A stretch of DNA of 64,000 bases from Streptomyces noursei (lineage in GTDB: Bacteria; Actinomycetota; Actinomycetes; Streptomycetales; Streptomycetaceae). Below, in pieces: positions 18,365 through 28,102 of the stretch. A program made the position numbers and the translations under genes. The stretch lies in assembly GCF_001646665.1 (NCBI RefSeq), contig NZ_LWBU01000279.1:496760-560759 (forward strand). The letters are read 5' to 3'. Every line of letters starts with the position of its first letter. The first letter of the stretch is position 1. Under the pieces are notes generated by a model that saw only the letters and a program-made list of their open reading frames with translations, was not told the origin of the DNA and searched no databases.

Positions 18365-19364
18365 ACGTGCTCCCCCGGGGCACGAGCCGGGCGTACCCCT
18401 CGCGCACGTCGGCGACGTGCTCCCCCGCCACGAGGGCGAGCAGCGCCTCCGCCGCGTGCGCCCCGTAGGCGGGGATGTCGCGGGACACGGCGGACAGCGC
18501 GGGGCGGACGACCTGGGTGAGGGGCGACTCGTCCCAGGCCACGATGGACAGGTCGCCCGGGACGTCGAGGCGCAGCTCCTGGGCCACCGACAGGGCCGCC
18601 ACCGCCATGATGTCGTTGTCGAAGACCATGGCGGTGGGGCGGTCCGGTCCGATCAGGAGGCGGCGCGCCGCCCGTGCCCCCTCGTCACCGGTGTAGTCGG
18701 TGTGGACGACGGCCGGCCGGGGCAGGTCCGCCTCCCGGCACACGTCGAGCATGACCGCGTCGCGCTCGGCGGTGTGGGCCAGCTCGGCGGGGCCGGCCAC
18801 CCGGGCGATGCGCCGGTGGCCGAGGGTGACCAGGTAGCGCACGATCTCGCGCACGCTCTCGCCGTCGTCGGACCACACCGAGGGCAGGGACCCGGACGTC
18901 TCCGGCGGTCCCACGACCACCGCCGGCAGGCCCATCTCCTCGACGGCCGGTACGCGCGTGTCCGCGGAGTGCAGGTCCACCAGGAACACGCCGTCCACCC
19001 GGCCCTCGCCCCACCAGCGCCGGTGGACCGCGCTCTCCTGCTCATGGGTCTCGACCATCTGGAGCATCAGCGCGTACGACCGGGCGGACAGCACGCCCTC
19101 GATGCCGCTGACGAACTCCATGAAGAACGGCTCGACACCGAGGGTCCGCGCGGGCCTGCGCACGACCAGGCCGAACGCCCGGGCGCGCGCCCCGCCGAGG
19201 ACCCTGGCGGCGTTGTTGGGCCGCCAGCCGAGCTCCTCGGCGATGGCCTTGACGGTCGCCCTGGTCTCCTCGGACACGCCGGGCCGGCCGTTCAGGGCGT
19301 AGGACACGGCGACCTTGGAGACGCCCGCGCGGCGCGCGATGTCCGCCATCGTCGGACGCTTCAC
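18345..19364 (-). CDS. Second LacI-family transcriptional regulator
   Basis: 339-residue LacI/GalR repressor, convergent with the importer operon. The HTH reads PTMADIARRAGVSKVAVSYALN and the hinge ARVLGGARA; the effector domain matches the first LacI protein of this locus in many places (GVEPFFMEFVSGIEGVL, LGHRRIARV, MVFDNDIMAVA). The GTG start has a GGGGGTGG purine-rich stretch 5 nt upstream; an ATG five codons later is the alternative. Having two related repressors suggests either two sugar signals or two operator classes. Confidence 0.9.
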   Translation of the reverse strand: MKRPTMADIARRAGVSKVAVSYALNGRPGVSEETRATVKAIAEELGWRPNNAARVLGGARARAFGLVVRRPARTLGVEPFFMEFVSGIEGVLSARSYALMLQMVETHEQESAVHRRWWGEGRVDGVFLVDLHSADTRVPAVEEMGLPAVVVGPPETSGSLPSVWSDDGESVREIVRYLVTLGHRRIARVAGPAELAHTAERDAVMLDVCREADLPRPAVVHTDYTGDEGARAARRLLIGPDRPTAMVFDNDIMAVAALSVAQELRLDVPGDLSIVAWDESPLTQVVRPALSAVSRDIPAYGAHAAEALLALVAGEHVADVREGYARLVPRGSTSPPRTG

Positions 19365-19624
19365 ACGCCACCCCCTGGGCCTGAGCTGGTTCTTCGTACC
19401 GCACCGACTCTACCGGCCGCCCCCGGGCGGGCTGCCGTCCGCGCGGGGGCCGTGCCCGGGACCCGGGCCCGCCCGGGACGCGCCGCGGGCGGACGGCGGT
19501 CGCGCGCGGCGGGAGGCGGGTGTTCCCCGCGGTTCGGCGGCCGTGCGCGCCGTCCTCAACTGCCGTTCCCGGAAGGGCGGGTGACTTCGTTATGATCGCC
19601 AGCTCCCGGCTGCTGGAGGTTGCC

Positions 19625-19996
19625 ATGAGTGAACGCCTTGTCCACGTCGAAGTGCCCCTGGGCGACGGCAGCGACGAAACGATCCGCGTGCAGATACGGG
19701 AGCGGGAGGAGGACCTGGTCCGGGTGGGCCGCGGGGGGCGTGCCGTCGCACGGGCCGAGCGGACCTTCGGGCAGATGCTGGACACCGTGCGGCCGGTCGC
19801 CGAGAGCTTCGTCGACCGGTTCAGCGGCATGGCGAACGCGCCGGACGAGCTGACCCTGGAGTTCGGGGTGTCCCTGTCCGCCCAGGCGGACGTCGTCATC
19901 GCCACCACCGCGACTTCGGCGAATTTCACCGTCACATTGACTTGGAACAGGAGTGACGCGCGGGACGCGACTGGCGATACTCCGCAGGGGGCGTGA
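19625..19996 (+). CDS. CU044_2847 family protein (Trypco1 domain)
   Basis: 123-residue protein of the Trypsin-co-occurring domain 1 type. Short beta-strand rich protein (start MSERLVHVEVPLGDG; end VIATTATSANFTVTLTW) with GGAGG ideally placed before the ATG. Members of this family sit next to trypsin-STAND proteins, as here, where the big gene starts 34 bp downstream. Proposed as the partner, substrate or regulator of the protease in predicted conflict systems; the biochemical role is unknown. Confidence 0.8.
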   Translation: MSERLVHVEVPLGDGSDETIRVQIREREEDLVRVGRGGRAVARAERTFGQMLDTVRPVAESFVDRFSGMANAPDELTLEFGVSLSAQADVVIATTATSANFTVTLTWNRSDARDATGDTPQGA

Positions 19997-20030
19997 CCGG
20001 ACGGGCCCCTCATGAACCCGGAGGTCGCCG

Positions 20031-23000
20031 GTGACGGGGGCGGAACAGCGCAGTGCGGACGAGATCCTGGCCGCGACGGTGGCCCGGATCACGGACATGG
20101 ACGGCGAGGCTGCCGGCGCCGGCGCCCTGGTCGCGCCCGATCTGGTGCTGACCTGCGCGCACGTGGTGTCCGACGCGCTGGGCCTGCCGCGGCACGAACC
20201 GGTGCCCGGGGGGACCGAGGTCACGATCGAGTTCCCGCTGGCCGGGCGGCCGGCGGGCCGCCCCGGGCTCCCGCGCCGCACCGGGCTGGTCGAGCACTGG
20301 ATCCCCACCCGGGCCGACCGCACCGGTGACCTGGCGGTGCTGCGGCTGCGGGAGGCCGTGCCGGGCGTCCGCCCGCTGCCCATGGCCGACCCCGGGAGCG
20401 TCTGGGAGCACGGCGCGCGGGCGGTGGGCTTCACGGGCGGCGAGCCGGGCGAGATCTGGTTCCGGGGGAAGCTGAGCGGGTCCACGAGCGAGGGCTGGGT
20501 CCAGCTGTCCCGCGCCGACGGGCAGACCGCGCACATCGTGCGGGGCTTCAGCGGGAGCCCCGTCTGGGACAACGACCTCGAAGCGGCCGTCGGCCTCGTC
20601 GTGGCCGCCCAGTCCGAACGGGAGGGCCGGCAGGCCTTCGTCCTGCGCACCGGCACCCTGATCGCGGAGCTTCCCCAGCTGGCCGACGTCGTCCTGCCCC
20701 CCACCCCCTTCCGGGGCCTCGCCACCTTCCAGGAGGGTGACGCGGACGTCTTCTTCGGCCGGGACGGCGACATCGAGGACGTCGTCCGGGCCCTGCACGG
20801 CGACCGGCCGGCCGTCACGCTCTACGGCCCGTCCGGCTCGGGCAAGTCGTCCCTCGCCCTGGCCGGCGTGGTGCCACGGATGCGGCAGGCGGGGTACGAG
20901 GTGCTGGTGATCGACGCCGGGCGGGTCGCCTCCCCGCGTACCGCCCTCGCCACCGAGCTGTACGAGGCCGTCCGCACCGGGCGGTACGGATCGCCGCCGC
21001 GGGCGACTGACGCCGACACCATCGAGAAGTGGCTCGCGGCCAAGGGCCTCGCGGACACCTTCCACCGCGTCCGCGGAACGGCCTCCGGCAGGCTCCTCGT
21101 CGTCCTCGACCAGGCCGAGGCCCTCCTGGACCGTACGGAGGCCGAGGTCGCGCAGGCCGTCGACCTGCTCTTCCCCGAGCGCCCGCCGGCCGGTGCGCGG
21201 GTACTGGCCACGCTCCGGGCCGACTTCGTCGACACCGTGCTCCGGCACCCCCGGCTCGGCCCCGCGCTGCTGGGCGGCAGTCCGCTGCCGCTGACGCCCA
21301 TGACCCGCGAGCAGCTGACCGAGGTGGTCGTCGAACCGCTGAAGCGGATCCCGGCCGTGGCGTACGACCCCGGTCTCGACCGGCGCATCCTCGACGACGC
21401 GGGTGGCGATCCGGGAGTCCTGCCCCTCCTCGGCTTCGTCCTCGAACAGCTGTGGGAGCAGCGGGCCGGCGGGCGGCTGCGGGCGGCGGCGTACGAGGAG
21501 ATGGAGGGCGTCACCGGAGCCCTCGAACTCCACGCGGAACGCGCCTGGCGGGAGTGCGTCGGCGACCGGCAGGACGTGGAGGACGAGGCGCTGCGGCTCC
21601 TCACCGGTCTCGTCCGCGTGCTGCCCGGGAGCGAGAGCCCGTTGCGCCGCCGGCTCACCCGGGCCGAGGCGGGCGAGACCCGGTGGCGGATCGCCCGGTC
21701 GTTCGCCGACCGGCGGCTGCTCGTGCTGCACGGCGGCGAGACGGAGCCCGAGACCGCCGAGCTGGCCCACGAGGCGCTCATCACCGCGTGGCCGGCGCTC
21801 CGGCGGCAGGTGAAGGCCGACGGCGCGTTCCTGGCCGGCCGGGCGGAGCTGGCGCACGACCGTGAGCGGTGGGAACGCGCGGGCCGGTCCCCCGACCTGC
21901 TGCCCGGCCGGTCGCAACTCGCGGCGGCGGAGCGGTGGTCGGCCGGCCGGGAGGAGGAGCTGACCGGGGAGGAGCGGAGCTTCCTCGCCCTCGCGCGCCG
22001 CCGGCACCGTACCCGCCGGGCACGGCTGCGGGCCGCATGGACGGCGGTGGCCGGGGTGTTCGCGCTCATCGTGGGGCTCGGCACCTTCCTCATCCAGCAG
22101 GCGGACGTCAACCGGCAGCGGGAGGCGGAGTCGCGGTCACGGGCGCTGGCCAGCCTCTCCGAGGAGATGGCGGCCAAGGATCCGGGGCAGGCGGCGCTGG
22201 CCGCGGTGGCGGCGTACGACGTCGCGCCCACCCAGGAGGCCCGCAGCGCCCTGCTGCGCAGCTACGACCGGTTCAAGGACGCGGGGTGGGTGCTGACCGG
22301 CACCGAGGGGGAGATCGACGCGCTGGCCATGAGCGCGGACGGCTCCGTGACGCTGGTGACGTCCGAGGAGGGCCGGGCGACGTTGTTCCTCCGCGACGGG
22401 GGCGAGGTGCGGCGCCTGCCCCTGCGGCTCCCGGCGAAGGCCGGTGCCCCCATGGTCAGCGCGAACGGCCGGCGCATCGCGTACGTCGCGGACGGACAGG
22501 TCACCTGGCGCGACGTGGATCCCGGGGCGAAGGACGACGAGGCCGTGCTGGGCAGGGCGGACACGATCCGGGGGCCGGCCCTGGAGGGGCCCGACAGCAT
22601 GTTCTCCGACTCGGTCGGCCTCGCCGCCATCTCCCCGGACGGCACCCGGGTGGCCGCGGTCCACGTGGCCGAGAAGCCCGGAGGGAAGGCCGACCGGCAG
22701 TTGTGGGTGTGGGACCTGGTGAAGCGGGAACGGCGGGAAGTGCCCGTGGCCGGGCCTGGTATCGAGAGGGTGTGGTACGGCCCTGACGTGCATACGGTCG
22801 TGGCCCAGCGCGCCGGAAAAACGCTCCAGCTGTCCTCGATGGACGCCATCGACACCCGCACGGGCCGGACGCGTGCGCTGGCGGACGGGGTGTACACGGA
22901 TTCCCGTGTCGCGCAGCTGGGCATGTCCGCCGACGGGACAACCCTCGCCGTGTGCCGGCGTGGAGCGACCGTGAGCAGCGCCGGGTACCGTCTCATCCGC

Positions 23001-24335
23001 GTGGCGGACGGCCGCGAACTGCACCGCCACGACGTGGAGACGGGGTGCCACACGATAGCGATCAGCGCGACGGGTGAGCAGTACGCGGTGCGCGGATTGG
23101 GCGAGTGGCACATGGTCGACAGGCGCCCCGGACACAAGGTGAAGCCCTTCATCGGGCCCAGGACCACGCTCCTGTCCGACCTGCCCCTCGTCGGGGACCC
23201 CGGGGCACCGACCATGGTCATCTGGGACGAGACCGCGGTGACCGGCTACCCGCTGGCTCTCGGACCCCTCAGCAACGTCGACAGTCATCCGGTGCTGCTC
23301 GCCCGCGGCACCCGCGCGCTGGTCCACCTCGGCGAGGACGGCGAGCGGCTGGCGGTCATCGACACGAGCGAGGGCCTGGGGGACGAACGGACCGGGGAGC
23401 TGAAAATCCTCGCGTCCGTGAAGAGGGACATGGCGACCGCTCCGGAGGAGACCCGGGACCTGTTCGTCAACCGTGCCGAGACGCTCGTCGCCGACCTCGT
23501 CGGCCGCGACCGGGTCGCCGTCCGCGAGGTCCCGTCCCTGCGTCTCGTCTCGGAGATCACCACCGCCATGCCGCCCCTCGACGGCTCGGGGAAGCCCAAG
23601 GAGCCGGTGGAGTACATGTTCCCCGCCGAGAACGAGCTGGTGACGGTCTCCGGCACGCGCATCGAGCACTGGAACGCCCGCACCGGAAAACGTCTGTCCA
23701 AACCGTTCGACGTGGCCGGCCTCGGACTCAACAGAAAGAAGTCCACCCGGTTCTTCCTGGGCGGGCACCCCGAACCGGGCCACGTCCGCATCCTGGTCGA
23801 CGGGGACCCGACCCTCTACGCCGTCGCCCTGCGGACGGGCCGGGAGAACCGGGAGCTGCGTCTGACACTCGGCTCGGACATCGTCAACGCCGTGCCCGAC
23901 GCGAGCGGGCGGTACGCGGCGGCCAAGACGAAGGGCGACATGCTGGAGCTGTGGTCGGTGCCCCCGCCCGGGAAGGGCGAGCCGGAACGCCTCGTCGGGC
24001 CGGTCGGACCACTGAAGTCCGGCCAGTACCAGGCCGGCTTCGTGGCGGACAGCTCCGACTTCTTCCTGGCCGCCGGTACGTCCGTGCGGTTCCTGCGGCT
24101 GACGGACCTGCGGCGCAGCGAGTCGTACGACTTCGCCGAGGAACAGCACTTCCTCTCCACCGCCAAGGACGGCAGGACGCTGCTGCGATTGCAGCGCGGC
24201 GGAGAGGTGGACATGCTCCGCCTCGACCCCGCGCTGTGGAAGAAGCACGTCTGCGAGGTGATGGGCCGCGACCTCGGCGAGGACGAACGCCGGGGCGTGT
24301 ACCAGGGGTTGCCGCCCCGCATCTGTCCTGCCTGA
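20031..24335 (+). CDS. Trypsin-like protease / nSTAND NTPase / beta-propeller protein
   Basis: 1434-residue multidomain protein. Residues 1-215 are a trypsin-like serine protease with an apparently intact triad: H44 (LTCAHVV), D100 (TGDLAV) and S176 (GFSGSPVW). An nSTAND P-loop NTPase follows: Walker A GPSGSGKS at 266-273, Walker B VVLDQAEAL around 357-365, and an arginine-type sensor region ATLRADFVD. A helical part leads to one transmembrane helix (about 668-688, AVAGVFALIVGLGTFLI), then a WD40-like propeller to the end. GTG start with GGAGG 6 nt upstream. With the Trypco1 gene it forms a compact operon. The architecture suggests that the propeller senses a signal, the NTPase oligomerises and the protease executes; this is inference. 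Confidence 0.9.
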   Translation: MTGAEQRSADEILAATVARITDMDGEAAGAGALVAPDLVLTCAHVVSDALGLPRHEPVPGGTEVTIEFPLAGRPAGRPGLPRRTGLVEHWIPTRADRTGDLAVLRLREAVPGVRPLPMADPGSVWEHGARAVGFTGGEPGEIWFRGKLSGSTSEGWVQLSRADGQTAHIVRGFSGSPVWDNDLEAAVGLVVAAQSEREGRQAFVLRTGTLIAELPQLADVVLPPTPFRGLATFQEGDADVFFGRDGDIEDVVRALHGDRPAVTLYGPSGSGKSSLALAGVVPRMRQAGYEVLVIDAGRVASPRTALATELYEAVRTGRYGSPPRATDADTIEKWLAAKGLADTFHRVRGTASGRLLVVLDQAEALLDRTEAEVAQAVDLLFPERPPAGARVLATLRADFVDTVLRHPRLGPALLGGSPLPLTPMTREQLTEVVVEPLKRIPAVAYDPGLDRRILDDAGGDPGVLPLLGFVLEQLWEQRAGGRLRAAAYEEMEGVTGALELHAERAWRECVGDRQDVEDEALRLLTGLVRVLPGSESPLRRRLTRAEAGETRWRIARSFADRRLLVLHGGETEPETAELAHEALITAWPALRRQVKADGAFLAGRAELAHDRERWERAGRSPDLLPGRSQLAAAERWSAGREEELTGEERSFLALARRRHRTRRARLRAAWTAVAGVFALIVGLGTFLIQQADVNRQREAESRSRALASLSEEMAAKDPGQAALAAVAAYDVAPTQEARSALLRSYDRFKDAGWVLTGTEGEIDALAMSADGSVTLVTSEEGRATLFLRDGGEVRRLPLRLPAKAGAPMVSANGRRIAYVADGQVTWRDVDPGAKDDEAVLGRADTIRGPALEGPDSMFSDSVGLAAISPDGTRVAAVHVAEKPGGKADRQLWVWDLVKRERREVPVAGPGIERVWYGPDVHTVVAQRAGKTLQLSSMDAIDTRTGRTRALADGVYTDSRVAQLGMSADGTTLAVCRRGATVSSAGYRLIRVADGRELHRHDVETGCHTIAISATGEQYAVRGLGEWHMVDRRPGHKVKPFIGPRTTLLSDLPLVGDPGAPTMVIWDETAVTGYPLALGPLSNVDSHPVLLARGTRALVHLGEDGERLAVIDTSEGLGDERTGELKILASVKRDMATAPEETRDLFVNRAETLVADLVGRDRVAVREVPSLRLVSEITTAMPPLDGSGKPKEPVEYMFPAENELVTVSGTRIEHWNARTGKRLSKPFDVAGLGLNRKKSTRFFLGGHPEPGHVRILVDGDPTLYAVALRTGRENRELRLTLGSDIVNAVPDASGRYAAAKTKGDMLELWSVPPPGKGEPERLVGPVGPLKSGQYQAGFVADSSDFFLAAGTSVRFLRLTDLRRSESYDFAEEQHFLSTAKDGRTLLRLQRGGEVDMLRLDPALWKKHVCEVMGRDLGEDERRGVYQGLPPRICPA

Positions 24336-24349
24336 CCCCCGCCGACCGG

Positions 24350-25765
24350 TCAGACGTCCTGGACGCGGCGGAACGGCCGGTCGGCCTCCAGGGCGAACGC
24401 GACCTCCAGAAGGGTCCGTTCGCTGCCCGGGCGCCCGGAGAACATGACGCCGATGGGCAGTCCGTCCTCCGTCGTGCGTGCGGCGGGCACCGAGATCGAC
24501 GGCGTCCCGACGACGTTGTTGAGCGGGGTGTACGCGACGTACGCGATGATCCGCTCGATCAGCTCCGGGTAGGGAACGAGCGGGCTGAGGTGGCCGATCG
24601 GCGGCGTGGTGTGGGCCAGTACGGGTGACAGGATCAGGTCGAGGCCGCGGAACGCGGCGGCGTACGCCCGGCTCGTACGCCTCAGTCTGCGCAGCACGCC
24701 CGGGGTGCCCTGCCAGTCGCGCAGATAGGTCTCGCGCAGCCCCCGGCTGAGGCCGTCCATGCGGCGCCGGTCGAAGTCCGCGCCCAGGGTGCGGCCCGTG
24801 GCGCCGATGAGGAACGACAGCAGGCCCCAGTAGGTGAGGAAGTCGGCGGTGAAGCGGGGGTCGATGGCCAGCTCCACCGGTTGCACGGTGTGGCCGAGCC
24901 GTTCGAGCGTCGCCGCCGTCTCCGTGACGGCCGCCCGGGTCGCGGCGTCGGCGCGGACGCCGTTCGGCGAGTCCACCAGGAACCCGACGCGCAGCGGCCG
25001 CCCGGGGCCTTCGACCAGGCCCAGGGGCGGCAGCTTCGGGTTGCGCCAGTACGTCTCGGCGGCGGCGAGGAAGGCGGCCGTGTCCCGTACGGAACGGCTC
25101 ACCACGCCGTCGGAGACGATGTCGATGGGGAGCCGGCGGCTCTGGGCATTGGCGAGGACCCGGCCGCGGGTCGGCTTCAGGCCGACGAGCCCGCAGCACG
25201 CGGCGGGGATGCGGATCGACCCGCCGCCGTCGTTGGCGTGCGCGATCGGCACGGCTCCCGCCGCGACGAGCGCCGCGCTGCCGCCGGACGAACCGCCCGC
25301 CGAGCGGTCCGTGTCCCACGGGTTGCGGACCGGTTCGGCCCCTTCGTACTCGGTGGTCGGGCTGAACCCGAACTCGGGCAGCCGCGTTTTGCCCAGTACG
25401 GTGACGCCGCTGCTCAGGAACTGCCGGGCGAACGGGGCGTGCCGCCGCGCGGCCCTCGGGGTGAAGGCCGCGCTGCCGTGGCCCGTGGGCAGGCCCAGGT
25501 AGTCGATGTTGTCCTTGACGAAGGTCGGCACCCCGGCGAAGGCACCGCCCGCCCCGGTGACGGACGGCTCCGGGGCGTCCAGGTGGACCTGGACCGCGTT
25601 GAGGCGCGCCTCGGCCTCCCGCACGCGCCGGGCCGCGTCCCGGGCGGCCTCGGCGGCGGAGACCTCGCCCCGCCGGAGTGCCTCGGCCAGACCGACGGCG
25701 TCGTGCTCCCCCAGGGCGTCGTCCCGGAAGACGTGCACTCTGGTCCGTTCCTCGAAAGTCGTCAC
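24350..25765 (-). CDS. Amidase (amidase signature family)
   Basis: 471-residue amidase signature hydrolase cutting C-N amide bonds. The Ser-cisSer-Lys triad is visible: Lys in GVPTFVKDN, the glycine/serine-rich AGGSSGGSAALVAAG with the cis-Ser, and the nucleophile Ser in GGGSIRIPA. The C-terminal LPIGVMFSGRPGSE is typical. GTG start with GAGGT just upstream. Convergent with the STAND gene, only 14 bp apart. The substrate cannot be told from sequence; GatA is unlikely because no GatB/C genes are adjacent. Confidence 0.9.
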   Translation of the reverse strand: MTTFEERTRVHVFRDDALGEHDAVGLAEALRRGEVSAAEAARDAARRVREAEARLNAVQVHLDAPEPSVTGAGGAFAGVPTFVKDNIDYLGLPTGHGSAAFTPRAARRHAPFARQFLSSGVTVLGKTRLPEFGFSPTTEYEGAEPVRNPWDTDRSAGGSSGGSAALVAAGAVPIAHANDGGGSIRIPAACCGLVGLKPTRGRVLANAQSRRLPIDIVSDGVVSRSVRDTAAFLAAAETYWRNPKLPPLGLVEGPGRPLRVGFLVDSPNGVRADAATRAAVTETAATLERLGHTVQPVELAIDPRFTADFLTYWGLLSFLIGATGRTLGADFDRRRMDGLSRGLRETYLRDWQGTPGVLRRLRRTSRAYAAAFRGLDLILSPVLAHTTPPIGHLSPLVPYPELIERIIAYVAYTPLNNVVGTPSISVPAARTTEDGLPIGVMFSGRPGSERTLLEVAFALEADRPFRRVQDV

Positions 25766-25994
25766 CGCTACCTCAGCCCCGGCCGTGTGGATGGTCTCGC
25801 CATCATGGCGTACCGACGAGTAACAGGCGAGGGCCCGCGGAGGGTGTTCGAGATCGAGATCGGGCCCGCAGCGGCTGCGTCCGGGCAGGTGCCCGGCCAC
25901 GACACTGCGGGCCCTGTTCCGTCCATCCTGAGTCACCATCCGGTACGGCGGCCGTACGCGCCCACCGTGCTCCCGGCGCGTCGGGGCCCCCGGG

Positions 25995-26342
25995 CTAACT
26001 CGTCGGCGCGGCGGTATCGGTGTGACGGAGTTCCGCGAGCAGTTCGCTCTGCCCGGCCAGCAGCTCGGTGAGAATGCGCCGAGCTGCACGCAGGAGCTCC
26101 GCCACGTCGCCGCCGGCCAGGGCGTAGCTGACGGTGGAACCGTCGCGGATGGAGACCACGATGCCCGACCGCCGGAGGACCGCAAGCTGCTGGGAGAGGT
26201 TGGACGGTTCGATCTCGATCTCGTTCAGCAGTTCGCGTACGGGCACGGGACCGTTCTGCAGCAGTTCAAGAACGCGGATCCGGACCGGGTGTCCGAGCAT
26301 GCGGAAGAACTCCGCCTTGGCCTGGTACAGCGGCACCTGCAT
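25995..26342 (-). CDS. ArsR-family winged-helix regulator
   Basis: 115-residue ArsR/SmtB-like repressor. LGHPVRIRVLELL, then the recognition region PSNLSQQLAVLRRSGIV and the wing IRDGSTVSYAL are canonical. The metal-binding ELCVCDL-type motif is absent (replaced by EIEIEPS), so a non-metal signal is likely. ATG with GGGAG about 8 nt upstream. It is monocistronic here; an open frame extends further upstream, but the extension has no family similarity. Confidence 0.87.
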   Translation of the reverse strand: MQVPLYQAKAEFFRMLGHPVRIRVLELLQNGPVPVRELLNEIEIEPSNLSQQLAVLRRSGIVVSIRDGSTVSYALAGGDVAELLRAARRILTELLAGQSELLAELRHTDTAAPTS

Positions 26343-26532
26343 GCGACAACACTCCCACCCGATTCGACCACTTCCAAGGGCTGCCGGCCGGACCTGCCGG
26401 TACCTCGGCGCCCAGCTCCGCCATCCTCCCGTCTCCCGGCCCGGACCGGCCCTCGCCTGCTCACATTCTGATGTGCTGAGTTGAAAACTTCTGCAACTCA
26501 TGGGCGTGCAGGGTCCCGAAACGCGAAGAGGG

Positions 26533-26907
26533 TTACAGCTCCAGCTCCGCCTCGATGCGTTTGAGCTGGTGCCTCGCCATGGCCAGGTTCGCCCTGCTCG
26601 AGTCCAGGACGACGTACAGGAACATGCCGTTGCCCCCGCGGCCCTTGAGCAGCCGGATGAGGTGGTACTGCCGTGCGAGGGTGATCAGCACGTCCTCGAT
26701 GTCGTCCTTTAGGCCCAGCATCTCCATGGTGCGCACCTTCGCCCGGATCACGTCGGTGTTCCCGGCCGCCGCCACTCCGAGGTCGAGGTCCTTGCTCCCG
26801 CCCAGCGTCCCCAGCGCCATCCCGCTCGTGTAGTCGACCAGAGCGGCCCCCAGGCTCCCCTCGATCGAGGTCATCGCCTCCTTCAGAGACGTTTCCACAG
26901 TCAACAT
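26533..26907 (-). CDS. Roadblock/LC7-like domain protein
   Basis: 124-residue single-domain protein resembling roadblock/LC7 proteins (SIEGSLGAALVDYTSGM, LITLARQYHLIRLL, MFLYVVLDSSRANLAMAR). In Streptomyces, roadblock proteins usually belong to conservons with a sensor kinase, DUF742 protein and small GTPase; none is beside this one, so it is an orphan. It may act on a distant MglA-like GTPase. ATG with GGGAGTGGG before it. Confidence 0.7.
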   Translation of the reverse strand: MLTVETSLKEAMTSIEGSLGAALVDYTSGMALGTLGGSKDLDLGVAAAGNTDVIRAKVRTMEMLGLKDDIEDVLITLARQYHLIRLLKGRGGNGMFLYVVLDSSRANLAMARHQLKRIEAELEL

Positions 26908-27145
26908 CGTTTCCCACTCCCTGTGTGCTCGACGACCCCCGGGCCGGCTTCGGACCCGGGCCGGGTGATGGCCGCAGACGCTACCCACGGGTCGCGGGGA
27001 GTCGGGGGAATATCGAGAACTCCGGCAGCACTCGATCTTCCGTGCCCTAGCATCGGGCAATGACCCATGCGCCGGGGTACGGGTGCTGTGCGCCCCGCGC
27101 CGCCACGAGGCCGCCGAACGTGCGGGTACTCCCCCGTGGCGCCCG

Positions 27146-28102
27146 TCAGGCGGCGTCGGCGGCTTCCGCGGCGGTCTCGCCGAGGTGGCGGAGCCGTGCC
27201 TCCAGGCGGCCCTCGACGATCCGGGTGTCGAAGGACGGCTGGGGCGCGGTCGCGGGGCCCTTGACGTTCCAGCCGTCGGCCAGCCGGAACACGCTGCCGT
27301 GCCAGGGGCAGCGCACGCACCCGTCGGCGATCTCGCCCTCCGAGAGTGGTCCGGCCATGTGGCTGCACCGGTCGGCCAGGACGTGGACGGTGCCGCCCGG
27401 CTCCCGGACCACCATGACCGCCACCTCCCCCACGTGGCGCCGCACCGCGTGGCCCACGGGGAGGTCGGCGAGGTCGCCCACCGGGTGCCAGCCGGGTTCC
27501 ACCAGGTGCGGTACCTGCTCGGCGTGGTTGGCGCCGGCCGCCTGGCGGTACGCGAGGTGGCCGCCCAGCGCCCCGCCGAGGCCCACCGCGGTCAGGCCGG
27601 CCAGCCCCAGCGCCTTGCCCCGCGCGGTGCGGCCGCGGGACCTGGCGGCGAAGGAGGCGGCGTACAGGGCGACGGCCGTGATGTTGCCGGCCGCGTGCAC
27701 CAGCCCCACACGCTGCTGCTCCTTGGGCAGCTCGGCCCAGTCCGTCCAGCCGGCGACCGCCGACGGGCCCGCCGCGAGCAGGCCGACACCGATCAGCGCC
27801 CGAGCGCCCCTGCGGTGGCCGGGCAGAGCGTCCAGCACCGCGGCCGACAGCCACGTCCCGATCGGCACCTGCACCATCAGGGGGTGCACCGGGTGGCCGA
27901 GCCAGCGCCCGTGCAGCACGTCCCGGCCGGCCCCCAGGGGCACCGCCCGTACCGCGGTCCGTACGGCGTCGATCAGCCGGTCGGCGCCCTGCCACCGCTC
28001 CAGCCGGTCCACACCGCGAAGGACACGCCCGGGGCCCTCGGACGACGGCAGCAACCGCCGCGCGGTTGCTCCCGCGCGGCCACTCGTGAAGGAAGCGTCC
28101 AT
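27146..28102 (-). CDS. Membrane protein with DUF2231 and Rieske [2Fe-2S] domain
   Basis: 318 residues. The N-terminal half is a DUF2231-like membrane domain (HPVHPLMVQVPIGTWL then four hydrophobic helices). The C-terminal 110 residues are a Rieske domain: CSHMAGPL supplies Cys and His, and CPWHGSVF the second pair, so the [2Fe-2S] cluster should be bound on one side of the membrane. Probably a redox-linked membrane protein; partner unknown. It is divergent from the hemerythrin gene 230 bp away, which may link both to redox or oxygen stress (inference). Confidence 0.87.
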   Translation of the reverse strand: MDASFTSGRAGATARRLLPSSEGPGRVLRGVDRLERWQGADRLIDAVRTAVRAVPLGAGRDVLHGRWLGHPVHPLMVQVPIGTWLSAAVLDALPGHRRGARALIGVGLLAAGPSAVAGWTDWAELPKEQQRVGLVHAAGNITAVALYAASFAARSRGRTARGKALGLAGLTAVGLGGALGGHLAYRQAAGANHAEQVPHLVEPGWHPVGDLADLPVGHAVRRHVGEVAVMVVREPGGTVHVLADRCSHMAGPLSEGEIADGCVRCPWHGSVFRLADGWNVKGPATAPQPSFDTRIVEGRLEARLRHLGETAAEAADAA

